A stretch of DNA of 64,000 bases from Limnohabitans_A sp048020265 (GTDB taxonomy: Bacteria; Pseudomonadota; Gammaproteobacteria; Burkholderiales; Burkholderiaceae_C). Shown here piece by piece: positions 7,934 to 20,369 of the stretch. The notes under the pieces are model-generated. The model searched no databases, was not told the DNA's origin, and was given only the letters and a program-made list of their open reading frames with translations. The DNA lies in assembly GCF_048020265.1 (NCBI RefSeq), contig NZ_CP171843.1, positions 1,364,001-1,428,000 of the forward strand. The letters are read 5' to 3'. The position numbers and the translations under genes were made by a program. Numbering within the stretch: position 1 is the stretch's first letter; every line of letters starts with the position of its first letter.

Positions 7934-8707
7934 ATGAAAAAGCAAATGCTCAGCGCCGCCCTGGTGGCCTTGCTGGCGGTTCCCGCCCTGGCGCAAAACC
8001 TGGCCGTGGTCAATGGCAAACCTGTGCCGTCTTCGCGCGTGAAAGCGCTGCAGCAGCAAATCGAGGCCTCGGGTCGCCCTGTGACGCCCGAAGTCATGTC
8101 ACAGATCAAGGAAGAGTTGATCGCCCGTGAAGTGTTCATGCAAGAAGCCAAAAAGCGCGGCCTGGACGCCTCTGACGAGTACAAGAACCAGATCGAGTTG
8201 GCCCGCCAGACCATCCTGATCCGTCAGCTGTTTGCTGACTATCAAAAGAAAAACCCGGTCACCGACGCTGAGATCAAGGCAGAGTACGACAAATTTGTAG
8301 CCGCCAATGGTGGCAAGGAATACCGCGCACGTCACATCCTGGTGGAAAAGGAAGACGAGGCCAAGGCCTTGATCGCCGACATCAAGAAAGGCGCCAAGTT
8401 TGAAGACCTGGCCAAGAAGGCCTCCAAAGACCCAGGCTCTGGTGCCAATGGTGGTGACCTGGACTGGGCCGCAGCAGGCAGCTATGTGCCCGAGTTTTCC
8501 GGTGCGATGGTCAAACTGGACAAGGGCCAGATGACCGATGCGCCTGTTAAGAGCCAGTTCGGCTACCACATCATCCGCGTGGACGATGTGCGTGAAGCCC
8601 AACTGCCCAAGCTGGAAGAAGTCAAACCTCAGATTTCGCAGCAACTGCAACAGCAAAAGCTCAGCACTTACCAGGAAGGTCTGCGCAGCAAAGCCAAGAT
8701 CCAGTGA
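7934..8707 (+). CDS. Periplasmic parvulin-type peptidyl-prolyl isomerase (SurA/PpiC family)
   Basis: Exported foldase that isomerises X-Pro bonds and assists envelope protein folding, 257 aa. Signal peptide MKKQMLSAALVALLAVPALA is followed by QNLAVV. A SurA-N-like helical domain covers about residues 25-125. A rotamase domain runs from ARHILVEKEDEA (about 133) to FGYHIIRVDDVRE (about 212-224), including GDLDWAAAGSYVPEF. A strong Shine-Dalgarno GAGGAAA precedes the ATG. A clear terminator follows at 8727-8753. Confidence 0.92.
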   Translation: MKKQMLSAALVALLAVPALAQNLAVVNGKPVPSSRVKALQQQIEASGRPVTPEVMSQIKEELIAREVFMQEAKKRGLDASDEYKNQIELARQTILIRQLFADYQKKNPVTDAEIKAEYDKFVAANGGKEYRARHILVEKEDEAKALIADIKKGAKFEDLAKKASKDPGSGANGGDLDWAAAGSYVPEFSGAMVKLDKGQMTDAPVKSQFGYHIIRVDDVREAQLPKLEEVKPQISQQLQQQKLSTYQEGLRSKAKIQ

Positions 8708-8726
8708 TCTGCGTTGTGCGCCTGTG

Positions 8727-8753
8727 AAAAACGCGACTTCGGTCGCGTTTTTT
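8727..8753 (+). terminator. Intrinsic terminator after the parvulin gene
   Basis: Stem ACGCGAC (8731-8737) and GTCGCGT (8742-8748) with a stable TTCG tetraloop, preceded by an A-run and followed by T5 on the plus strand, 20 nt after the stop codon. Confidence 0.9.
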
Positions 8754-8776
8754 AATGGCTCTCCTGTGCATGCAAC

Positions 8777-8860
8777 GCTCTGGGGCTGTGGGCACTGGCC
8801 GGGGCTCAGAGGCGCTTCGCTTTGCCACATCGCCCCAACCAGTGCCCACAGCCCCAGAGC
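8777..8860. repeat. 22-bp perfect inverted repeat between the parvulin gene and rlhA
   Basis: Arms at 8777-8798 and 8839-8860 are exact reverse complements across 22 bp (GCTCTGGGGCTGTGGGCACT begins the left arm). After two mismatches they continue with GGGGC/GCCCC. The 40-bp centre has no coding capacity. It lies downstream of a good terminator, so it does not serve as one. It may be a dispersed palindromic element or the remnant of a small mobile repeat. Confidence 0.85.
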
Positions 8861-8890
8861 TGGCGGCCTGCAGAGTTGCTTGCTTCGCAA

Positions 8891-8907
8891 GCTGGGATAA
8901 TCCCAGC
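8891..8907 (+). promoter_or_regulatory. Palindrome covering the candidate -10 of rlhA
   Basis: GCTGGGATAATCCCAGC (8891-8907) has 7-bp arms around TAA. It contains GATAAT (8896-8901), which lies 8 nt before the ATG at 8910, so a transcript would be leaderless or nearly so. A second hairpin (GCTTGC/GCAAGC, 8878-8892) abuts it. No Shine-Dalgarno is present. Confidence 0.5.
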
Positions 8908-8909
8908 CC

Positions 8910-10892
8910 ATGCAGCCCCACCAACTCGAACTCCTGGCCCCCGCTCGCAACCTGGACATCGGCATCGAAGCCGTGAACCACGGCGCGGACGCGGTCTACA
9001 TTGGCGGCCCCTCCTTTGGGGCACGGTCGACAGCCGACAACTCGGTGCAAGACATCGCCAAGCTGGTGCAGCATGCGCACCGCTTTCACAGCCGCATTTT
9101 TGTCACGCTCAACACCATCTTGCGCGACGACGAGCTCGAAGGCGCCCGCAAACTGGCCTGGCAGCTGTATGACGCAGGCGTCGACGCACTGATCATCCAG
9201 GACATGGGCCTGCTGGAAATCGACATGCCGCCCATTCAGCTGCATGCCAGCACCCAGACCGACATCCGCACGCCCGAAAAAGCCCGGTTTTTGCAAGACG
9301 CCGGATTGAGCCAAATCGTGCTGGCCCGCGAGTTGACGCTGCCGCAGATCGCCGCCATCCGGGATGCGGTGGACACCGATCGCACGGTGATTGAATTTTT
9401 TGTGCATGGTGCGCTGTGCGTGGCCTACAGCGGCCAATGCTTCATCAGCCACGCGCACACCGGGCGCAGCGCCAACCGAGGCGACTGCTCTCAGGCTTGT
9501 CGCCTGCCCTACGAAGTCAAGGACGCGCAAGGCCGCATCGTGGCGCACGACAAGCATGTGCTGAGCATGAAGGACAACAACCAGAGCGAGAACCTGCGCG
9601 CGCTGGTGGACGCGGGCGTGCGCAGCTTCAAGATCGAAGGCCGCTACAAGGACATGGCCTATGTCAAGAACATCACGGCGCATTACCGCAAGCTGTTCGA
9701 CGAGGTGCTGAGCGAACGCCCCGAACTGGCAGCCGCTTCGCATGGCCGCACCACCTTCAGCTTCGAACCGGACCCGAACCAGAACTTCAACCGCGAGTTC
9801 ACCGACTACTTTGTGCAGGGCCGCAAAGAAGACATCGGCGCGTTTGACACGCCCAAAAATCCTGGCCAGCCGATTGGCTGGGTCAGCAAGGTCACGGCTG
9901 AGTACGTCGAGATCACCACCGACGACCCCGCCACCGAGTTGCACAACGGCGATGGCCTGTGCTACTACGACCTGCAAAAAGAGTTGGTCGGCCTGCAGAT
10001 CAACCGGGCCGAAGCCGCCAAAGCCAAAGGGGTGTGGAAGTTGTTCCCCAAAGACCCGATGGACGGTTTCAAGGATTTGCGCCAAGGCGTTCAGGTCAAC
10101 CGCAACCGCGACATGAGCTGGGTGCGCACGCTGGACAAAAAATCGGCCGAGCGCCGCATGGGTGTGTGGATGCAACTGGCCGAAAAACAAAATGGCCAGG
10201 AGGATGGCCTGCAGCTGACGCTGACCGACGAAGCGGGCTACAGCGGCTCGTCGGCGTTGGCCATCGGCTGGCAAGCGCCCAAAGACCCAACTCAGGCCGA
10301 GGACATTCTCAAAGCCGCCTTGGGCAAGCTGGGCGACACCGTGTTCGAGACGCTGGATGTTCAGCTCGCCCTGCCCCGGCCCTGGTTTGTGCCGCCTTCA
10401 CAGCTCAACCAACTCCGCCGCGACGCGGTCGCAGCGTTGGAAACCGCTCGTGCCCAGGGCCTTCACCGCCTGCCGCGTGCTGTGCCGGTGGAGCCGCCCG
10501 CGCCCTACCCCGAAGACACCCTGAGCTACCTGGCCAATGTGTTCAACCAGAAAGCCCGCGACTTCTATGCCAAACACGGCGTGAAAGTGATCGCCGCCGC
10601 TTATGAGGCGCAAGAAGAGCTGGGCGAAGTCAGCCTGATGATCACCAAACACTGCGTACGCTTCAGCCTCAGTCTGTGCCCCAAGCAAGCCAAAGGCGTG
10701 ACCGGCGTGCAAGGCACGGTGAAAGCCGAGCCTATGCAGCTGATCAACGGCAAGGAAAAGCTCACCCTGCGCTTTGACTGCAAACCCTGCGAAATGCATG
10801 TGGTGGGCAAGATCAAGAAATCGGTCTTGAACGCCGTGCCGGAGAGCCCGGTGCAGTTCTACAAAACGCGGCCCGTGGTGGGCATGCACTGA
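8910..10892 (+). CDS. rlhA: U32 family RlhA-like 23S rRNA C2501 hydroxylase
   Basis: Peptidase-U32 family protein of 660 aa. The length matches E. coli RlhA (653 aa), which makes 5-hydroxycytidine 2501 in 23S rRNA, rather than the shorter tRNA hydroxylase TrhP (about 450 aa). N-terminal features are LELLAPARNLD at residues 5-15 and GADAVYIGGPSFGAR. The cysteine-bearing U32 signature runs around residues 165-195 (HGALCVAYSGQCF, then NRGDCSQACRLPY). KIEGRYKDMAYV follows near residue 240. The C-terminal DUF3656-like part supports RlhA. Predicted cofactors are prephenate-dependent chemistry and an iron-sulfur cluster, from the family and not seen here. Confidence 0.85.
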   Translation: MQPHQLELLAPARNLDIGIEAVNHGADAVYIGGPSFGARSTADNSVQDIAKLVQHAHRFHSRIFVTLNTILRDDELEGARKLAWQLYDAGVDALIIQDMGLLEIDMPPIQLHASTQTDIRTPEKARFLQDAGLSQIVLARELTLPQIAAIRDAVDTDRTVIEFFVHGALCVAYSGQCFISHAHTGRSANRGDCSQACRLPYEVKDAQGRIVAHDKHVLSMKDNNQSENLRALVDAGVRSFKIEGRYKDMAYVKNITAHYRKLFDEVLSERPELAAASHGRTTFSFEPDPNQNFNREFTDYFVQGRKEDIGAFDTPKNPGQPIGWVSKVTAEYVEITTDDPATELHNGDGLCYYDLQKELVGLQINRAEAAKAKGVWKLFPKDPMDGFKDLRQGVQVNRNRDMSWVRTLDKKSAERRMGVWMQLAEKQNGQEDGLQLTLTDEAGYSGSSALAIGWQAPKDPTQAEDILKAALGKLGDTVFETLDVQLALPRPWFVPPSQLNQLRRDAVAALETARAQGLHRLPRAVPVEPPAPYPEDTLSYLANVFNQKARDFYAKHGVKVIAAAYEAQEELGEVSLMITKHCVRFSLSLCPKQAKGVTGVQGTVKAEPMQLINGKEKLTLRFDCKPCEMHVVGKIKKSVLNAVPESPVQFYKTRPVVGMH

Positions 10893-10899
10893 ATCAGCT

Positions 10900-11856
10900 T
10901 CAGCGGCGCATTTTGCGCACCCACTGCAGCCCCCCCACCATCACCGCCCCCGCCACAAAGCCAGCCACGCCACCGGCTAAATTGCTCACCAGCGCACCGC
11001 CAAAAGCCAGGTTTTCGGCCCAGTGCTCAACCGCATGGCCGATGGCAGGTACACCGTGCAACAAGATGCCGCCGCCCACCAAAAACATGGCGGCGGTGCC
11101 CAGCACCGACAGGGCTTTCATGAGCCAAGGCGCAAACACCAAGAGGCCCCGGCCCAAGGCTTGCATCGCAGCTTGCGGTTTTTGTGTCAGATAAAGCCCC
11201 GTGTCGTCCAGCTTGACAATGCCGCCCACCAAGCCATAGACCCCCACCGTCATGACCACGGAGATGCCCAGCAGCACCGCCACTTGCTGCGCAAAGCTGG
11301 CGGTGGCCACCGTGCCGAGGGTGATGACGATGATTTCGGCCGACAAGATGAAGTCGGTTCGCACCGCGCCTTTGATCTTGTCTTTCTCAAACGCCAGCAG
11401 GTCCACCTGAGGATCGGCCACGGCTTGTACCAACTCGGCATGGTGGATCTCGGCTTCTTCACGACTGTGCAAAAACGCGTGCAACAGTTTCTCGGCCCCT
11501 TCAAAGCACAAAAACAAACCGCCCAGCATGAGCAAGGGCGTGATCAGCCAAGGCGCGATGGCGCTGATTGCCAAGGCTGCGGGCACTAGGATGGCTTTGT
11601 TGACCAGCGAGCCTTTGGCCACAGCCCAGACCACGGGCAATTCGCGGTCGGCATTCACGCCGGTCACTTGCTGGGCGTTGAGGGCCAGGTCGTCACCCAG
11701 CACGCCGGCGGTCTTTTTGGCGGCCATTTGCGTCATGGCGGCCACGTCGTCAGCTGCTGCCGCGCTTTGGCGGGCGGCCACTTTGGTCATGGTCGCGACA
11801 TCGTCGAGCAAGGTGGCGATGTCGTCGATCAGGGTCAGCAAACTGGAGGCGGCCAT
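10900..11856 (-). CDS. DUF808/YedI family inner-membrane protein
   Basis: Polytopic membrane protein of 318 aa in the YedI family, whose function is unknown. The N-terminus MAASSLLTLIDDIATLLDDVA followed by DDVAAMTQMAAKKTAGVLGDDLAL is the family hallmark. Hydrophobic helices follow from about residue 85, and FCFEGAEKLLH-like (LCFEGAEKLLHAFLH) lies near residue 118. It converges with rlhA (7-bp gap). It starts 32 bp after the PIN-domain toxin stop, so it may be read from the toxin-antitoxin promoter. Confidence 0.88.
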   Translation of the reverse strand: MAASSLLTLIDDIATLLDDVATMTKVAARQSAAAADDVAAMTQMAAKKTAGVLGDDLALNAQQVTGVNADRELPVVWAVAKGSLVNKAILVPAALAISAIAPWLITPLLMLGGLFLCFEGAEKLLHAFLHSREEAEIHHAELVQAVADPQVDLLAFEKDKIKGAVRTDFILSAEIIVITLGTVATASFAQQVAVLLGISVVMTVGVYGLVGGIVKLDDTGLYLTQKPQAAMQALGRGLLVFAPWLMKALSVLGTAAMFLVGGGILLHGVPAIGHAVEHWAENLAFGGALVSNLAGGVAGFVAGAVMVGGLQWVRKMRR

Positions 11857-11888
11857 GGGTGTGTCTTTCTCGAGTGTGCAGAGGCACG

Positions 11889-12416
11889 TTAGCGCAAAAG
11901 GTTGTGCAAGGGCTGGCCCTTGGCGTCGCGGTAAATGTCAAAGTCCTGGTCAATGGACACCACTTGCCGAATGGCCAGACGCTCAGCCGCTTCCGCGATC
12001 GAGGCATCGGCCAAGTCCAGTGGCAAACTGGCAAAGCGCTGGCAGATGCCCAGCACGCTGGTGAGGCTCCAGTCAGCAGGGCTATCCAGCTGCACTGCGC
12101 CGCGCTGAACCCACTGCAAAAAGTCGAGTGCGGCGTCGTTGTGGATGCGCCGCGCCAGCAAGGCGCAGACCTCGGTCAGCACAGGCCATGTGCTGTGCAA
12201 GCGCACCTGCGGGTTCGCTTGCAGCCACGCCAGTGTGGGGGCGTGCCATTTGTCGCTGCGGTTGAACAGGGCCAGCAGTGGGCCGCTGTCAATGAGCGCG
12301 TCTTGCGCAGGCAACTGCCGCAGAAACTGTGCGTGCGGTTCTTGGGCCGAAAGTGATGCCGTTTGCAAATCTTCCACATTCACAGCCACTTGTCCAAAGT
12401 GGTTTTGACCACTCAT
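11889..12416 (-). CDS. PIN-domain (VapC-like) toxin
   Basis: Predicted Mg-dependent endoribonuclease of a type II toxin-antitoxin pair, 175 aa. The four acidic PIN positions can be seen: Asp in ALIDSGPLLALF (near residue 42), Glu in LTEVCALLARR, Asp in DLADASIAEAAERL and Asp in VVSIDQDFDIYR. The ATG overlaps the antitoxin stop by 4 nt. This leaves about 38 residues before the PIN core, longer than most VapC proteins. A TTG just before PAQDALIDSG would give a conventional VapC but lacks a clear ribosome site. The target RNA cannot be predicted. Confidence 0.82.
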   Translation of the reverse strand: MSGQNHFGQVAVNVEDLQTASLSAQEPHAQFLRQLPAQDALIDSGPLLALFNRSDKWHAPTLAWLQANPQVRLHSTWPVLTEVCALLARRIHNDAALDFLQWVQRGAVQLDSPADWSLTSVLGICQRFASLPLDLADASIAEAAERLAIRQVVSIDQDFDIYRDAKGQPLHNLLR

Positions 12417-12667
12417 GCCCGGCTCTCGCGCTTGTCTTGCCAAGCATCAGCCAGCTGGCTTTTGCGGGTTTCGGCCAAATCCACCGAACCACTGAATCGC
12501 CCAAAAACGCCCTCGCCCAGCGCGAAAGCCGATGCGGTGACCGCGGGCTGCGCCAGGTAGGCGGTTAGTGCATCGCGCATGACCTCGCTGATGCTGCGGC
12601 CTTCTTGGACGCAGCGCTGGCGCAAGGATTTTTCCAGCGGATCGGGCAGTTTCACGGTGGTGGTCAT
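12413..12667 (-). CDS. Ribbon-helix-helix antitoxin
   Basis: Antitoxin of the adjacent PIN toxin, 84 aa. Residues 1-45 (MTTTVKLPDPLEKSLRQRC, then GRSISEVMRDALTAYL) match the RHH_1/CopG DNA-binding fold. The acidic and polar C-terminus is expected to wrap the toxin. A GAGG Shine-Dalgarno lies 8 nt before the ATG. A near-consensus promoter overlapped by a perfect inverted repeat (12681-12701) lies immediately upstream, as expected for autorepression by the antitoxin-toxin complex. Confidence 0.85.
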   Translation of the reverse strand: MTTTVKLPDPLEKSLRQRCVQEGRSISEVMRDALTAYLAQPAVTASAFALGEGVFGRFSGSVDLAETRKSQLADAWQDKRESRA

Positions 12668-12680
12668 GGCAAGCCCTCAA

Positions 12681-12721
12681 GGTAATACGTTAATTATTAC
12701 CATGGGTGCCATGCCTGTCAA
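12681..12721 (-). promoter_or_regulatory. Toxin-antitoxin promoter and operator
   Basis: On the minus strand, -35 TTGACA (12721-12716) is separated by 17 bp from -10 AATAAT (12698-12693). The inverted repeat GGTAATA-N7-TATTACC (12681-12687 and 12695-12701) covers the -10 and the expected start near 12686. Binding of the ribbon-helix-helix antitoxin here would block RNA polymerase. Confidence 0.75.
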
Positions 12722-12723
12722 TC

Positions 12724-15700
12724 TCAGCCCAAGGGCTTGAACAACTCGTTCAGATCGGACTCGCCAAACAGCGGCTCTTTGCGCTGCACCGCACCCGCAT
12801 ACATGTCTTGAGCCAGCTGGGCCTTGCGCTCTTGCAGGGCCAGCATGCGCTCTTCGATGGTGCCTTGCGCCACGAGCTTGAGCACCCAGACACTTTGCGT
12901 CTGGCCAATGCGGTGCGCGCGGTCGGTGGCCTGGTTTTCCACAGCGGGGTTCCACCACGGGTCGTAATGGATCACCGTGTCGGCCTGCGGCAGGTTCAGG
13001 CCCACGCCCCCGGCTTTGAGGCTGATGAGGAACAAGGGCACCTGACCACTGGTGAATCGATCGATGATCGTGTCGCGGTTTTTGCTTTGGCCTGTGAGCT
13101 TGACCCAAGGAATGCCCAGGCGCGGCAGCTCTTGCTCAATCAGACTGAGCATTTGGGTGAACTGCGAAAACAACAAAATCTTGCGCCCTTCGGCCACCAT
13201 CTCGGGCAGCATGTCGAGCAGTTGCTCCAGCTTGGCCGATTGCTGCACCTGGCTGGCCGAGCCGAGTTTGAGCAGGCGCGGGTCGCAACACACTTGGCGA
13301 AGCTTGAGCAGCGCGTCCAAGATGGTGATCTGCGATTTGGCCAAACCTTGTGCGTTCAGGGCGTCGCGCACGGTTTTTTCCATGCCCAGGCGAATCGTTT
13401 CGTACAGATCGGCTTGCTTGCCCTGCAGGGGCACGGGCATCAGGGTTTCGACCTTGGGCGGCAGCTCGCTGGCCACCACGTCTTTGGTGCGGCGCAGCAT
13501 AAAGGGCGTGATGCGCTTGCGCAGCTGGTCCATTTTTTCGCTGTTGCCCTGGCGCTCAATCGGGTGGCGAAACAGCTCGCCGAAGCGCTTTTGGCTGCCC
13601 AAAAAACCGGGCATCAAAAAGTGGAACAAGCTCCACAACTCGCCCAAATGGTTTTCCATGGGCGTGCCCGACAGGCACAGGCGGTGCGTGGCCGGGATAT
13701 CGCCCACGGTTTGCGCAGCGTGGGTGTTGGCATTCTTGATGTTTTGGGCCTCGTCGAGCACCAGCAGATGCCACTGGGCATCGAGCCAAAGCTCACGGTC
13801 GCGGTGCAGCAAGGAGTAAGGCGTGAGCACGATGTCAAAACCGCTCAGGTCTTGCGCGGCTTCGTGGCGTGACAGGCCATGGTGGATGTGGGTGCGCAGA
13901 GTGGGGCAAAAGCGGGCGGCTTCGCGCTGCCAATTTCCCAACAAACTCACCGGGGCCACGATCAGGGCGGGATGCGTGAGGCGGCCGGCTTCCTTTTCGG
14001 AGAGGATGTGCGCCAGAGTCTGCAAAGTTTTGCCCAAACCCATGTCGTCGGCCAGGATGCCGGCCAACTGGTGCGTGCGCAAGAACTGCAACCAATTCAG
14101 GCCCTGCTGCTGATAAGGCCGCAAAGTGGCTTGCAAGCTCGCGGGTGCAGGCACATCGGGCAGGCTGTCGAGCCCACGCATTTGCTGCAGCAGGCTCATC
14201 AAGCTCTGGGCCCCCGCCCAGGCTACGCCCTCCCCCAAGGAGGCGGCTGTGCGCAAGGCTTCCAGACGCGACAGGCGCAACTCGTCGCCGCTCCAGTCCC
14301 GACCGCGCTCGGACACCAACTCCATGAGCGTGTTCAGCCAAGGCTCGATCTTGGCGGTGGGCAGCTTCACGAAACCCTCGCCAGTCAGCTCGGGCAGGTA
14401 CAAAAACGGCGGCAGGCGGGCTTGATCACCCACAGCGGTGGCCTGGCTGATTTTGGCCAGCGCCGACAAAATCGTGGGCACCCAAGGCAGGATGTTCACC
14501 CGCTGGCCGTCGATGTCCATCCCCAAGGACAGATCAAACCAAGGCGAGGTCTCGGGCGCATCGGCATCACCTGACAGGTCGATGTGCACGTCGTCGGCCT
14601 GGCGCAACCACTGGGTTTGACCGGCGTCGAAACGGACCTCAAAACCGGCTTCGCGCAAGGTCGCAAAATCGGTTTCCAGCCACTCCAGCCAGCGCTGTTG
14701 GGGCTGAGGCGGCTCCAAGCCCAGCATGTTGGGTGCGCTGACCGACAAGCCCAAAGCGTCCAGCGTTTGCCAAATCTTCAACTCGCCGGGCAAGTCACGC
14801 ACCAGCATGCGGGCTTGCGGGCCGTGGCCCACCATGACGCGGGGTTGGGAGCCCGCCCAAAAGCCGCGCTGACCCGCGTAATCAAAACTCAACTCGGCCT
14901 GGAACAAGCCCTGTGAGTCACGGTCTTTGGCGTGCACGGGTGTGATGTCAAGCACCGGTTGGGGCAGGACGTCCCGGATTTCCGGCATGTGTGCGATCAC
15001 GGGTGGCAGAGGCACAGGCCCCAGACGGGCCAACAACTGGTTCTGAAACTTGAACACCACGCTCTCGGGCAAAACCGGCGAGCTGGACAACAGCTGCAAT
15101 TCGTTGGCGCTCAGGCCCTGTGTGTCCAGCGGGCCACATTGGCCTCGCAAGGTGTCCATGTACAAAGGCGGATCGTTCAGACCATAGACCACGCCGGCGC
15201 GCTGGGGCTGCATGCTCAGCCTCCAACCGCCGAGCGCATGGTCTTGCGCGGGCACCTCTTGCCAAGCGCCGACCAAGACTTCGGCCGCCTCGCTCCATGC
15301 CAGAGGCGCGGCACCCTCGGCCGACATCAGGCGACCAGTTTGGCTGCACAACTGGAGCAACAACTGCCCGGGCATGCCGTGCAGCTTGACTTCGCCTTGA
15401 AAGCCGTAAGAGCTGAAGCTGCTGGCCGCCGGGCAGGCTTTCATGAGGTCAAAAATGTCGCGGTCCAGCGGGCTGCTGCTGACCCAGATGGGGTCCTGAG
15501 GCGAGGGCTCATGGCTGACTTTTTTGGGCTTGCTCCATTCGCCGCTGCGCTTTTGAGCGGCACGCTTGACGCTCAGATGGAACACGGGTTTGGGGCCCGA
15601 ATGAGCCACCGACAACAGGTATACAAACTGGTCCTGCGTGGCACCAGGCATGGCCAAAGCGGTTGGGCGGTTGGCGTTTTCCAGCCGGTTCAGCCACTCC

Positions 15701-16125
15701 CGGGCTTGGTATTCGGCGTGGCTCAGGGCCCGCTCTCTTTCCATCTGGCCACGACGCGCCAGCACCTCGGGCGAAGGCCCCTCAGCGCCCCATTCGTCGA
15801 GCAAGGCCAGGCCCTGCATCGACGCCAGAATGCCCAAGGCTGCGCCATGCTTGCAATAGCGCCCCACAGGGCAGGTGCAACCGCTGCGCCACTCGCTCAG
15901 GTTGCCGCCGGGGCTGACACGCAGCTCGGCATTGACCGAATAAGGACGGGCCTCGCTGCCTTCCACCTGACCTTGCAGTCGCCACCCCTCTCCATCGGGG
16001 ATGAGCTGCGAAGAAACCACCTTGTTTTGCAGATACAGCGTGGTTCCCCGGGACCAAGCCCCCTGGTCAAAGTAAAAAGCCAGCTGCGAAGGGGGAAACC
16101 ACTGCTGTGGCGCGTTGGACTTCAT
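12724..16125 (-). CDS. SNF2-family DNA translocase with N-terminal SWIM zinc finger
   Basis: Swi2/Snf2 ATPase of the bacterial HepA/RapA-like group, 1133 aa, probably remodelling protein-DNA or RNA-polymerase complexes. The SWIM zinc finger is visible as Cys83, Cys85, Cys91 and His93 (CTCPVGRYCKH). A long variable middle part follows. The helicase core has Walker A DDMGLGKT near residue 692, the DEAQ box VLDEAQNIKN near 790 and motif VI RAHRIGQT near 1068. It begins 12 bp after the purL stop and probably shares its transcript. No methyltransferase or nuclease partner is adjacent, so a defence role is unsupported. Confidence 0.9.
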   Translation of the reverse strand: MKSNAPQQWFPPSQLAFYFDQGAWSRGTTLYLQNKVVSSQLIPDGEGWRLQGQVEGSEARPYSVNAELRVSPGGNLSEWRSGCTCPVGRYCKHGAALGILASMQGLALLDEWGAEGPSPEVLARRGQMERERALSHAEYQAREWLNRLENANRPTALAMPGATQDQFVYLLSVAHSGPKPVFHLSVKRAAQKRSGEWSKPKKVSHEPSPQDPIWVSSSPLDRDIFDLMKACPAASSFSSYGFQGEVKLHGMPGQLLLQLCSQTGRLMSAEGAAPLAWSEAAEVLVGAWQEVPAQDHALGGWRLSMQPQRAGVVYGLNDPPLYMDTLRGQCGPLDTQGLSANELQLLSSSPVLPESVVFKFQNQLLARLGPVPLPPVIAHMPEIRDVLPQPVLDITPVHAKDRDSQGLFQAELSFDYAGQRGFWAGSQPRVMVGHGPQARMLVRDLPGELKIWQTLDALGLSVSAPNMLGLEPPQPQQRWLEWLETDFATLREAGFEVRFDAGQTQWLRQADDVHIDLSGDADAPETSPWFDLSLGMDIDGQRVNILPWVPTILSALAKISQATAVGDQARLPPFLYLPELTGEGFVKLPTAKIEPWLNTLMELVSERGRDWSGDELRLSRLEALRTAASLGEGVAWAGAQSLMSLLQQMRGLDSLPDVPAPASLQATLRPYQQQGLNWLQFLRTHQLAGILADDMGLGKTLQTLAHILSEKEAGRLTHPALIVAPVSLLGNWQREAARFCPTLRTHIHHGLSRHEAAQDLSGFDIVLTPYSLLHRDRELWLDAQWHLLVLDEAQNIKNANTHAAQTVGDIPATHRLCLSGTPMENHLGELWSLFHFLMPGFLGSQKRFGELFRHPIERQGNSEKMDQLRKRITPFMLRRTKDVVASELPPKVETLMPVPLQGKQADLYETIRLGMEKTVRDALNAQGLAKSQITILDALLKLRQVCCDPRLLKLGSASQVQQSAKLEQLLDMLPEMVAEGRKILLFSQFTQMLSLIEQELPRLGIPWVKLTGQSKNRDTIIDRFTSGQVPLFLISLKAGGVGLNLPQADTVIHYDPWWNPAVENQATDRAHRIGQTQSVWVLKLVAQGTIEERMLALQERKAQLAQDMYAGAVQRKEPLFGESDLNELFKPLG

Positions 16126-16137
16126 GCCCTGGGCACG

Positions 16138-20124
<3,987 letters not shown>

Positions 20125-20196
20125 GGGGTGGCCTTGTAAAGAGACGGAAAACCGTAGCGCCGGGGCCGCTGACTGGGGCTGGTCGGCAAAGGCGAT

Positions 20197-20202
20197 ATTT
20201 TA
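20197..20202 (-). promoter_or_regulatory. Possible purL -10 box
   Basis: TAAAAT on the minus strand (20202-20197) would start transcription near 20190 and give a 65-nt leader. No convincing -35 or PurR-like operator is seen. The remaining bases of 20125-20318 show no other recognisable signal. Confidence 0.3.
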
Positions 20203-20318
20203 GCCGGGGAAACCCTGATTTGACGGGCTGTTGGACAGATCAGAGCACTGTCCTGTTCTGCATGCAAAACGTCTATTTGGCGCAGCGCGGTGGTCCTTCA
20301 TCCTCCAAAAACAGCAAA

Positions 20319-20342
20319 GCCGTGCCACGAACGCGGCACGGC
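20319..20342 (-). terminator. Terminator after the SAF-domain dehydrogenase
   Basis: GCCGTGCC (20319-20326) and GGCACGGC (20335-20342) form a perfect 8-bp stem with an 8-nt loop. On the minus strand it is followed by TTTGCTGTTTTT, 28 bp after the stop of the dehydrogenase. Confidence 0.65.
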
Positions 20343-20369
20343 CTGCCTGACCACAGCGGGCTTGAGGAC

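Noticed and set aside
8777..8860. Inverted repeat as ends of an insertion sequence or MITE
   Set aside because: Only 40 bp between arms and no flanking direct repeat seen. Could be a small element but not supportable as an IS from one copy.
20125..20369. Purine riboswitch or PurR box before purL
   Set aside because: No purine-aptamer core or PurR-like palindrome could be found. Only a weak -10 is seen.
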